A DNA stretch of 64,000 nucleotides from Rhizobium sp. WYJ-E13 (GTDB lineage: Bacteria > Pseudomonadota > Alphaproteobacteria > Rhizobiales > Rhizobiaceae): positions 62,001 through 126,000 of the forward strand of contig NZ_CP076855.1 in the NCBI RefSeq assembly GCF_018987265.1, in the 5' to 3' direction. The notes under the pieces were generated by a model that worked only from the letters and a program-made list of their open reading frames with translations, ran no database searches and was not told where the DNA came from. The position numbers and the translations under genes were made by a program. This document shows positions 8,948-18,000 of this stretch, in pieces. Position 1 is the stretch's first letter; every line of letters starts with the position of its first letter.

Positions 8948-11708
8948 GCGCCCCAAGTGGACGAAGCTTCAGGAGGTCTCGGCCTTTACCTTCCCAGTCG
9001 TCGTTCTCGGCGCCGTGCTGGTGTGGCTGCTGTTCTTCACGCTGATCTACGACGCCTATGTCACATCCTTCGGGTCGACCTCCTATTACGACTATGTCGG
9101 GCAGGCGCCTATTCCAGATGGCATGGCCTACACATGGTCGATCATTCGCACGCGGAACACCATCGGGCTCTCAATCCTGGCGTTTGCTCTGGCATCGCCG
9201 TTTCTCTTTTTCCTGCTGAGCCTCTGGATGCTGAAAGCGGGCAGGGCGCTATCGCGCAAAATCCTCTATCTCCTGCATGTCAGGTCGATGTTCACCCTTG
9301 TCGCGCATACGGCACTGATATTCGCTGCCGCCTATGCCGCTGTCATTGTGTACGGAACGGTCTTTTATCTCGTTGCAAGCAAGGCCGGTGGGTTAGCCGG
9401 AGTTGCGGACTATTATGGCGCTCATCTTGCGGCGATGTATCAGGCACCCTTTGGAGCCACCGACGCGGCCGGTACGTTTCTGCGGCCCTCACGGCAGACT
9501 GTGTTCGCCGCTCTCGCCGGTCTGGCGGCGGCCGGAGCCCTCGTTGGATTTCCGATCGGTGCGGCGATCCAGAAGCGCCAACGCATGGTCATGGGCAAGG
9601 CACGGCTGGCAACCCTGAAAGATGCCGCCGATTTCCGGCTGCGCGATAAGCACGGCATCGTTCTCGGCCTCAAACAGGGCCTTCTTCTGCGCAATGACGG
9701 CGATCAGCATGTGATGGTCATCGGCTCGCCGGGGCAGGGCAAGTCGCGCGGCTTCGTCATCCCGACGATGATGAGTTTTAAGGGATCGCAGGTGGTCCTC
9801 GACATGAGCGGCGAGCTCTTCGAGGAAACCTCGGGATATCTGAAGGATAAGGGTTACGAGATTTTCCTGCTGGCGGCAGGCTCCAGATTTACGGACGGCT
9901 ATAATCCACTTGACCTCATCAGCGCTGACCCGAACCAGCGGATCACCGACCTGCAGAAGTTGACGCAGATGCTGTTGCCCGAGCGTCTGCGCTCTGATTC
10001 ATCGGATTTCTGGGAGGAGAGCGCCAGAATCCTTCTGACGGCTATGCTTGGCTTCGTGCTCGAATGCCCTGATACCCGCAAGTCGCTGAGCGAACTCTAT
10101 CGCATCCTCAATTCGATGTCGGACGAGCGCAAGGCGATTATCCAGCTCTTGGAGAACTACGAAGCCGTTCTTTCCGATCAGACCCGCATGCAGCTCACCA
10201 AATTCGCGGGCCGGCACGAAAAGCTCGGAGAGGGGATCGCGGCGGAGATCGTCGCCAAGCTCAATTTTTTGCAGAACCCTCTGGTGGAGGCGCTGACCTC
10301 CATCACAACGATCCCGATCGACACGATCAGAAAGCGGAAATTGGTGATCTTCGTTCAGGCCGACTGGAATGCGATGCAGATCTACGAGCGGCTGATTTCG
10401 ATGTTCATCCAGCAGATGGCCGACAAGCTCGTGCAGATGGGACCGTTGCGCAACGGAGAGCACGAAGTGCTGATGATGCTCGACGAGTTTGGTAATGGTG
10501 GGCGAATAGATACCGTCCTGACGCTTGCGCCATTGATCCGCAAGAACGGTGTTCGCTTTGTCTTTATCCTGCAGGATGGCGCGCAGCTCGAACGACTGTA
10601 TCAGCGATCCGGGCAGAAGATCCTGATGGGCGCGTCCACGATCAAGCTGTTCATGAACTTCCAGAACCAGGAAGACGCAGCCGCCGTCTCTGCCGCAGCC
10701 GGCAGGACGACCGAGTGGGTCGAGCAGTCCTCTTACTCCCATCGCCATGGTCGGCGGCAACGATCCATCTCGAAGGTGCCGGTGTCCGTGGACCTGCTTC
10801 CCGTCAACACGCTGATGATGATGAAGCCGGAGGAGGCGATCCTCCAGGTTACGGGCATGCCGCTCATGCGCATCATGAAGCTCGATTCCGGCGGCGAACG
10901 GATGTTTTCGAAAGTGCGGAAGTTCAAGCCGATAACCAAGCCCTGCATGGAGCCGGTCGAGTGGACGATTGGCGATAGTGAGGCTCTCTCGCCGGGCGCG
11001 GCGGCACCTGAAACGACCGCGTTCTCAAGAATGGCGAGCCAAATGCAGGGCACTGCAATGGACGTCAATTTAGCTACCGTTGAGCGACTCCGGCAGCCGC
11101 AGAGCGTGCGCTTTACCGTCAAGGAGGGCGTACGTCACGTCTATATCTCCTCGCTCGACGAACTGCGACAGCGTCTGGATCTCGATGAAACGCGCGAAGT
11201 CAGCGTTTCAGAGGACCAGCCTCGGGAGGAAGACCAGGTTGCGCAGAAAAAGCAATACGGTGCGACGGTCAATACCCAAGCAAAGCGCCCAGCGGCGCGC
11301 GCTTCCGGCCCCATTGAGGCCGAGGACGTCCATATCGAGATAGATCAGGCGAAGCTGGATCGTAATGTCTATCAGGGGTCTCCACGACCGCGACGTCGGC
11401 TTGATCGCCCTTCGGATCTCCAGCACGAAGCTGGAATTCCCCCTAACTCGGCCATCCTGCGGCGACAGGATGTTCGTGACGCATTCGGAGAGGACATCAA
11501 GGCCTTGAACGACGCAATTTTTGACCACGCTGATGCGGTCCCGTTCGACCCGATGGAGTTGAACGCAGATGTCGATGTCTTGATCGAGACCCTCTCGAAG
11601 CGCCTGACAGAGGATAGTTCGAAGGCCATCCTGCGCGAATTTGCCGATCTTGCTCGAGATCCGCTCGGCGAAGACAGGGCGAAACACGACGCCGTCCGGG
11701 TCGAATAG
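8916..11708 (+). CDS. virD4: VirD4/TraG-type coupling protein with long C-terminal extension
   Basis: 930 aa, ATG at 8916 behind GAGGTGG; the frame extends upstream but would then lie inside virB11. N-terminal membrane helices (within about residues 20-225) precede the coupling ATPase domain with Walker A (GSPGQGKSRG) and Walker B (MMLDEFGNGGR). The protein recruits the relaxase-DNA complex to the channel. VirD4 proteins are usually 600-700 aa; here about 250 extra residues (from roughly 680 on) form a charged, poorly conserved tail containing a Q-rich stretch and two acidic helical segments. This is the last gene of the transfer operon. A gene-poor region follows. Confidence 0.93.
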   Translation: MASVSTDTEAERPKWTKLQEVSAFTFPVVVLGAVLVWLLFFTLIYDAYVTSFGSTSYYDYVGQAPIPDGMAYTWSIIRTRNTIGLSILAFALASPFLFFLLSLWMLKAGRALSRKILYLLHVRSMFTLVAHTALIFAAAYAAVIVYGTVFYLVASKAGGLAGVADYYGAHLAAMYQAPFGATDAAGTFLRPSRQTVFAALAGLAAAGALVGFPIGAAIQKRQRMVMGKARLATLKDAADFRLRDKHGIVLGLKQGLLLRNDGDQHVMVIGSPGQGKSRGFVIPTMMSFKGSQVVLDMSGELFEETSGYLKDKGYEIFLLAAGSRFTDGYNPLDLISADPNQRITDLQKLTQMLLPERLRSDSSDFWEESARILLTAMLGFVLECPDTRKSLSELYRILNSMSDERKAIIQLLENYEAVLSDQTRMQLTKFAGRHEKLGEGIAAEIVAKLNFLQNPLVEALTSITTIPIDTIRKRKLVIFVQADWNAMQIYERLISMFIQQMADKLVQMGPLRNGEHEVLMMLDEFGNGGRIDTVLTLAPLIRKNGVRFVFILQDGAQLERLYQRSGQKILMGASTIKLFMNFQNQEDAAAVSAAAGRTTEWVEQSSYSHRHGRRQRSISKVPVSVDLLPVNTLMMMKPEEAILQVTGMPLMRIMKLDSGGERMFSKVRKFKPITKPCMEPVEWTIGDSEALSPGAAAPETTAFSRMASQMQGTAMDVNLATVERLRQPQSVRFTVKEGVRHVYISSLDELRQRLDLDETREVSVSEDQPREEDQVAQKKQYGATVNTQAKRPAARASGPIEAEDVHIEIDQAKLDRNVYQGSPRPRRRLDRPSDLQHEAGIPPNSAILRRQDVRDAFGEDIKALNDAIFDHADAVPFDPMELNADVDVLIETLSKRLTEDSSKAILREFADLARDPLGEDRAKHDAVRVE

Positions 11709-12637
11709 GCGGTAAGGATGTGCCGAAAAGCGTCATACCGCGCGAGATTAGGAAGCGACATTTGCAAGATCTAATTGCGGCTGACGGAAGGAGATGATGC
11801 CATGGGACCTCGCAAAAGGCGTCGTGCGAGCCGGTCACTCACAAAAGTGCCGCTGAGCCCAGAAAGCCAAGATGCTACTTGAGATCGATCAACGCAAGCT
11901 CATAGACGACGCGTGCGTGCAGCGCGACTTGCCCGGCAGGCGCCGATCGCAAAATGAGTGCTAGCGGTCACACCGTCCGTCTGGGCCATGAGCGTGCCCG
12001 GATGTGCGTTCTCAATTGATCATTCCTAAAACAGCTCTTGCTCAGCGCTTACAGAGATCTTGCGGTCTCGCGGCAATGCAATCTGAAGCGATGCAAAGAT
12101 CAGTCGCACAATCCCGCCATTTGCTTGTTGTTCAACTCCTAGAAGTTCCAGTTTACTCCGCAGGGGAAGATTATTCTGCTTGAGGCTTGCATTACCCAAA
12201 TAAGCTATGGAGATCATGTCTCCATATTTCAAACCTCCTCAGATTGTAGAAAAATATTTTTTTGTTTCGAATCTACCATCCGCTGGTTGACATTCTCAAC
12301 CCAAACTAGCAGTTTTAATAAAAATACAGAACTGGTTTGTTCTTCGATATGAATTTTTAGAAGATGCCTCTTTGGCGAATGAACCTGAAACGGCTGCAGA
12401 TAGACAAAATGATCTCAAAGTTAGAAGAACGCGATATGCCCATGGTAGGCAAGATCATGTCTCAGCGCCATGCGGCGACAGTTTTTCGCGCTCAAGTTTT
12501 CTGGCTTTGGTTGCGGCAGTCAGCAGTGGGCTCATTCATTGAATGTCGGCTGTAGTTTCATCCGCATGATCATCTGTTCGAACATTGAGGCGACGCATCG
12601 GCTTATGCTGCTGGGACGAAGTATGTCAGGGGCGCAT
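11709..12637 (+). other. Gene-poor region downstream of the transfer operon
   Basis: About 930 bases without a convincing gene. Only short frames are present; one minus-strand frame of 68 codons (12026-12232) has no ribosome-binding site or recognisable motif. From about 12230 to 12360 the sequence becomes strikingly AT-rich compared with the transfer genes. This fits the junction of horizontally acquired DNA or a promoter region for the genes downstream. No clear terminator or origin of transfer was found. Confidence 0.5.
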
Positions 12638-13355
12638 ATGTGTTGGCATGAACGCCTGCGGCGGCGCGTCCTCTCCATTTCGACTAAAATGGTCACTGGC
12701 TTTGTCGTCGGAGCATTTTGCTGCTGCTCGGAGACGCACGCAGCGAGTACCTCAAATCTCAGCAACGTCGTTACTGCTGACAAAATCCTCGACTCATACG
12801 TCTTGCGCGCCGCAAAGAAAGGTTCATTTGAAGCCGTCCTATCGGTTACGCTTGGCATCGCAAGTATCACGTCGAACCGCGGCAAGCTTCTGTGGGTATC
12901 GGGACAGTGGGCTGATTCTACTAGTCAGTTGATGAAGGCCGGCCGCCCTGCTCGCGCAGGCAGCACCTGTTAAACAAATATTTCCTGACAACTTCGAGAT
13001 CTCAAGCATGTACCAGTCAAGCAACGGCTCATTTATCCCACGCTTTAAAAAGAGCGTTATCACCGAAAGCGGCTTGGTGGAGATGGAAATATCACCCGAA
13101 GATCTCGATTCCATAATAAATCACTTCGCCAAAAACGAAGAACTTATCTCTATTATGCGTAGCTATATAGAGTTAACCAGGAAAACAGTAACATCTTCCC
13201 TCTCGGAAGCTGAAGAAATCGCAATGGGGAAAAAGATATTTCCAATATTTCACGATTTTTTATTCGTGAGAGGTCTTGCGGTGTTCGCTCCGGACGTCGC
13301 GGAGGAGATGTTTCAGCGTATTGAAAAAGGTCTTATTGGGGGCAGCAATGGATAA
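12638..13355 (+). pseudogene. Possible frameshifted gene for a small secreted protein upstream of the giant exoprotein
   Basis: Two adjacent frames may be parts of one gene. The first (ATG 12638, ends 12973) begins with a plausible signal peptide ending ETHA-AS. The second is open from 12936 and can start at ATG 13008 (115 aa, helical, no known motif); its upstream part reads ALLAQAAPVKQ, like a signal-peptide end, but has no start codon in frame. A one-base indel near 12940 would join them. The second frame ends 8 bases inside the start of the exoprotein gene, so it probably belonged to the same transcription unit. The simplest alternative is that only 13008-13355 is a real gene, of unknown function. 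Confidence 0.35.
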
Positions 13356-13654
13356 TGCACTAGCGCTTCATTACTATAAATCACTTCTTGTTGATACCAA
13401 CGTTGTCGTGAACATGATGCGTTCTGACCCGACGGGCCTAACGCTAAATGACTTAATTACCTCGCACGCGACCCTCTACGTAACAGACACAATAGACAAC
13501 GAGCTTCGGAACAACCTTACTGGGAGGAATTATGCAACATTCTCAAACTGGTTTTATAGCAACTATGCGACAGGACGGGTGGCGGCTCTCGAAACGGGCG
13601 TCCCCGCTGGCAGAAATTTAGGAGAGGAAAGTATTCGTACGGCGTTGAGGAAGG
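13348..13654 (+). pseudogene. 5' fragment of the giant exoprotein gene: PIN-like N-terminal segment, cut by an IS
   Basis: ATG 13348 follows a G-rich ribosome-binding site and overlaps the preceding frame by 8 bases. The fragment encodes about 102 residues before the insertion sequence. It opens with LLVDTNVVVNMM and then TDTIDNELRN and NLGEESIRTALRKG. This succession of an N-terminal DTN, a mid-domain Glu and a later Glu followed by a hydrophobic strand is like a PIN-domain nuclease. Deleting the insertion sequence plus one AAGG copy joins this frame exactly to the downstream frame, giving ...RTALRKG-LTPGPSLVLSGET..., where the last acid would be the fourth PIN acid. The PIN reading is by eye and tentative; the split gene is clear. 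Confidence 0.7.
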
Positions 13655-13725
13655 GGTAATCCCCCCGCCAATTAACGGGCTTCAAAAGTAGAATTTTCTC
13701 GGGCTTTATGAACGAGGAGATTTTG

Positions 13726-13989
13726 ATGAAGACGAGCAGATTTAGCGAACCCCAAATCCTTGCCATCCTGCGCCAGGCAGAAGGCGGCGTTGCGGTGCCG
13801 GAGTTATGCCGGGAACATGGAATGAGCACCGCCTCCTTTTACAAGTGGCGTTCGAAGTATGGCGGTATGGACGCCTCTATGATCAGCCAGATGAAGGCTC
13901 TGGAGGATGAGAACCGTCGGCTGAAGAAGATGTATGCGGAGATGAGCATGCAGGCGGAACTGCTGAAGGAGGCTTTGGGAAAAAAATGA
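13726..13989 (+). CDS. IS3-family transposase OrfA
   Basis: 87-aa helix-turn-helix protein ([10 protein letters not shown]..., residues about 5-45 forming the HTH_Tnp_1 domain, then a leucine-zipper-like helix [15 protein letters not shown]). It binds the element ends and joins OrfB by programmed frameshifting. The ATG at 13726 has GAGGAGA ahead of it; an earlier in-frame ATG at 13708 adds six residues. It overlaps orfB by 4 bases (ATGA). Confidence 0.9.
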   Translation: MKTSRFSEPQILAILRQAEGGVAVPELCREHGMSTASFYKWRSKYGGMDASMISQMKALEDENRRLKKMYAEMSMQAELLKEALGKK

Positions 13990-14798
13990 CACGGCCATCT
14001 CAACGCCGAGAGATGGCCGGGAAAGCTGTGGCGTTGCGCGGGGTGAGCATTGCACTTGCCTGCCGCACCTTCGAGGTCAGCGAGACCTGCTATCGTTACA
14101 GCGCCAAGCTGAACTACGAGAACGAGCAGATCGCCGATCTCCTGATCGGGCTGACGCGGGCAAAGAAGACCTGGGGCTTTGGCCTGTGCTTTCTATACCT
14201 GCGGAATGTCCGAGGACATCGCTGGAACCACAAGCGCGTCTACCGCATCTACCGCGAGCTGGAGTTAAACCTCAGGATCAAGCCACGCAAGCGTTTGAGG
14301 CGGGACAAACCCGACGCTCTGACTGTGCCGGATGCGCCTAACCTGGTCTGGTCAATGGATTTCATGGCGGATCGTTTGGAGGATGGTCGGCAATTCCGAC
14401 TGTTGAATGTCCTGGACGACTTCAACCGCGAGGGACTGGGCATCGAGGTGGACTTTTCGCTGCCTGCTGAACGCGTCATCCGCAGCCTGAACCAGATCAT
14501 CGAATGGCGAGGCAGACCATTCGCCATTCGTGTGGATAACGGACCTGAGTATGTCAGCGGCAAACTGATGGAATGGGCCGAAAAGCAAGGAATTGCCTTG
14601 AGCCACATTCAGCCCGGAAAGCCGCAACAGAATGCCTATGTCGAGCGCTACAACCGCACCGTCCGACATGAATGGCTTGATCAACACATCATCGAAAGCA
14701 TTGAGGAGGCGCAGGAATTCGCCACGCAGTGGCTATGGACTACAACAACGAACGGCCCAATATGGGCATCGGCGGCATCACACCCGCCCAGAAACTGA
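13986..14798 (+). CDS. IS3-family transposase OrfB (DDE integrase), frameshifted near its C-terminus
   Basis: 270 aa in the current frame. The rve/DDE domain has the first Asp in WSMDFMAD, the second in RVDNGPEY and the Glu in [10 protein letters not shown], so the catalytic triad is present. At about base 14740 the frame shifts. The protein then reads TTTTNGPIW... to a stop at 14798, whereas the next frame reads [19 protein letters not shown] and runs to a stop at 14812, the usual ending of this family. One missing base after TGGAC explains both. The last ~20 residues are thus replaced by unrelated sequence. Confidence 0.85.
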   Translation: MTRPSQRREMAGKAVALRGVSIALACRTFEVSETCYRYSAKLNYENEQIADLLIGLTRAKKTWGFGLCFLYLRNVRGHRWNHKRVYRIYRELELNLRIKPRKRLRRDKPDALTVPDAPNLVWSMDFMADRLEDGRQFRLLNVLDDFNREGLGIEVDFSLPAERVIRSLNQIIEWRGRPFAIRVDNGPEYVSGKLMEWAEKQGIALSHIQPGKPQQNAYVERYNRTVRHEWLDQHIIESIEEAQEFATQWLWTTTTNGPIWASAASHPPRN

Positions 14799-15058
14799 AA
14801 ATGGCCGCGTGAATTCTACTGCGAAGCCCCGTTCAAAACGGGGGGATTACCAAGGGGCTTACACCCGGACCTAGCCTTGTACTGTCAGGTGAAACTGGCG
14901 AATTTCCTTCCTCTGATGTTATCGATTCAATTGGCTTTGCGAATTCTCTACTTCTTAGTGGAGAAATATCGTACGCAAGGTATCTCGCACTGTCAGGACA
15001 ACTGGGAATTGTTGCTCCGAAAGAGCTCCTCACTGCGGATGGGACGGCAAGAACTCTG

Positions 15059-18000
15059 TTGCCTGGCTCGAGTTATCTAGTCAATGGGGTAATGATTGAG
15101 ATCAGGCCGAACGGTTTGCGCGTTAACAATACATTTGTAAGCATATTTCAGAGATTTGAGATTGATCCCGCTACAAATGTTGTCACAGTTTTGGGCGCAC
15201 AATGCTTTCCCTCTGACACCCTTATACAAACGACTATTGCCGGCAGGAAACCTATATCTGAAATCAGAGTGGGTGACACCGTTATGGCTTTCGACCCTGA
15301 TACCGACGCCGGTCGCGGGCTTCTAATCCCGCGACGTGTTACGCGTCTGTTTCGAAATGTGACGACAGAATGGTACAGGCTTAAGTGGAACGCGGCTGGC
15401 GAACAGCGTGAACTTGTATGCACACCCGGCCATCATTTCTTGAATGAATTCGGCTACTTCCCTCCTATTGAAGAGATGGTCCGCGCCGGTAGGGCAAAAG
15501 TGGTGTTGGCGTCGGGCGACTTTGCAGAAGTTGCTGTTGAGCGAATTATTTATTCGCCCGAGACCGCAGACCTGTTTGAGCGGGCCGAAGTTCATGCGGC
15601 GGTTTCAGGAAATGCCGCGCTCAAACCTGTCTGCGTCGACGCCTGGGCAACATACAACTTCGAGGTCGAAGATCTACATACCTATGTCGCGGGAGGTGTT
15701 AGAGTTCATAACATGTCCGACCCAATCGCCCACAATGGTATGGGCGTAGACTATGGCATAGGGGTCGCTGTTGCGTTCGATGTCCCAGGTTATGGAACTC
15801 GAGCCTTTAGTGGAGCTGCGCTGGACTATTATTACGATTCACTGGGTGGTGCGAATGGTTTTGCGGGCACGGCGCTCGGCTGGGGCTTGACTGCAGCGGC
15901 TGCGGCTAACCTCAGCGGCGCCAGTGGATTTTTAACTCAGGCAATCTTCAGCACGGCTTACGCGGAGAACGCAGGGCCATATAGTAACCCTGCAACTGAG
16001 CGGTACCTTAGATACAGTGCTACGCAATATGTGCAAACCGTGGAGGCCGCACATGGAAGGGTATCGGAGCATGGCTTTTACGAATCTCTTGGTCCCGCCA
16101 GATATGGTGAACAGATAGGCTCCCCTGAGCATGTCGCAGATCGCGCTTTTGCGCGTGGTTACAGCTTTTTAGACGTGTACTCGGCTCAGGCCGGGCTTTC
16201 TCGTTATTCCCCAGAAGTCTATGACGCTGTGGATAAACACCGCGCGCAGAACGCGGCAAGATTAGCCGGTTCCTCAAGCTTCTCTTCGACCAACAGTTCG
16301 AAGTCCCCGCCACGCAACAGCTCTCGTAGTAGCAGCGATTATGGCCCAAGCCCCAGCGGCAGCTGGAGCTCCTCGACGAGGCCGGTTCTCCTCGATTTGA
16401 GCGGCAACGGCTTGAGCGTCGAAACCTTATCGACATCATCCAAATTCCTGGATCTCGACGGCGACGGCTATCAGCATCGAACCGCCTGGGCGGGAGCAGG
16501 CACGGGTGTTCTCATCATTGACGCTGACGGAGACGGCAAGATAACTCGGTCGAGCGAGTTTGCTTTCACCGAATGGGATTCCGCTGCAACAAGCGACCTT
16601 GAGGCACTGAGGCATATCTTCGACACCAATGGCAACGGCAAACTCGACGCGGGCGATGCCCAATGGTCGAAGTTCCGGGTGGAGCTAAACGGCCAGTTGG
16701 TGACCCTGGACAGCCTCGGGATCACTTCGATCGACCTGACGCCGAAGGGCAGCGGTCAGACCTTCGAGGATGGCTCTGCGATTACCGGAACGACTACTTT
16801 TACTCGCGCCGATGGCACGACGGGAACTGTCGGGGACGCCAAGCTTGCAAACGATGACGATGCCTATATCGTCAAGACGACCAGTACGACCAAGGCCGAC
16901 AACTCGGTCGAGAAGACGATCCTTGCCTACAACGCCGACGGTAGCCTTGCCTTCCGCAATGTGGTGACGACCAGCGCCGACGGCCGCAGCATCCAGACGC
17001 AGTTCGACGACGACGGCAACGGCACGTTCGATCGCTCGCAGACCAATGTGCTCACTGTCGACGCAACCGGTGTTCAGACGAAGACCGTTTCGAACTTCAA
17101 CGCCGACGGATCGCTTGCGGATCGCACCTCGACGGTCACCAGTGCCGATCATCTGACGGTGACGACAACGCTCGACCAGGATGGCGACGGCATCATCGAC
17201 CAGAGGCAAACCTACGTCCAGAACGCCGATGGATCGAATACGACGACCACGGAGCAGCTCAGCATCAACGGGACGCTCCTGACAAGGACGATGGTTGAAT
17301 CGTCTGCCGACGGACTGATAAAGACGACCCGGTTCGACCTGGACGGCAACGGCGTCTACGAGCATAACGCCACCGCGACTACCACGATCGCGACGGACGG
17401 CAAACGCACCACGCAGACCATCGATCGCGCCTCGAATAATACAGTCCTCAACGCCATCGACCAGACAATCAGTGGTGATGGTCGCACCATCACCGTAGGA
17501 GTCGACGCTGACGGTAACGGACCCCGCGAAACCAAAACCGTCACAGCATCCTCGACGGCCGCGAACGGCGACGTGACGCTGGTGAGCTCGGTCTACAATA
17601 CGAACGCGTCCTCCATTCTGCGTTCGAAGACGACGACTGTCACTAGCGCCAACGGCTTGTCGAAGACCACGACGAGCGACGTGGACGGCAATAACGTCAT
17701 TGATTTTACCGATACTGATGTTACTGTCATCGACGCCACCAACCGGACCCAAACGGTTCAGCATCGCACCAAGACCGGTACCACCGGTACTCTGCTGTCG
17801 CAGACGGTCACCACGACCAGCCTCGACGGCAAGTCGATCACCATCGTCGAGGACGCCAACGGCGACACCAAGACCGACACACTGACCACGATCGTGGTCG
17901 GCGCCGACGGGACGACGACCAATACGGTCAGCACGCTCAACGCCGACGGCTCGCTGGTCAAAAAGACGGTCAGCGTCACATCGGCTGACGGCCTGTCGAA

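Larger units (their letters stand above)
13655..14851 (+). mobile_element. IS3-family insertion sequence, IS407-like, 1197 bp
   Basis: The element has two overlapping transposase genes (orfA, orfB) and imperfect terminal inverted repeats of about 40 bp. The left end is GGTAATCCCCCCG at 13655 and the right end is its complement ending at 14851; the repeats share also CGGGCTTC and AGTAGAATT blocks. Length, gene arrangement and the 4-bp duplication fit the IS407 subgroup. It is inserted in the same orientation as the exoprotein gene and separates its N-terminal coding part from the Hint domain and everything downstream. The orfB reading frame is damaged near its end, so the copy may no longer transpose alone. 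Confidence 0.88.
13651..14855 (+). repeat. 4-bp target-site duplication AAGG flanking the insertion sequence
   Basis: AAGG occurs at 13651-13654 and again at 14852-14855, directly outside the element ends GGTAATCCCCCC and GGGGGGATTACC. A 4-bp duplication is what IS407-subgroup IS3 elements usually make. Removing the element and one copy restores the host reading frame. Confidence 0.75.

Noticed and set aside
12026..12232. 68-codon minus-strand frame
   Set aside because: No ribosome-binding site, no recognisable family and location in gene-poor DNA; could be chance.
15203..15712. Self-splicing intein
   Set aside because: The residue after the terminal Asn is Met, not Cys/Ser/Thr, and there is no homing endonuclease; a cleaving Hint domain is the better reading.
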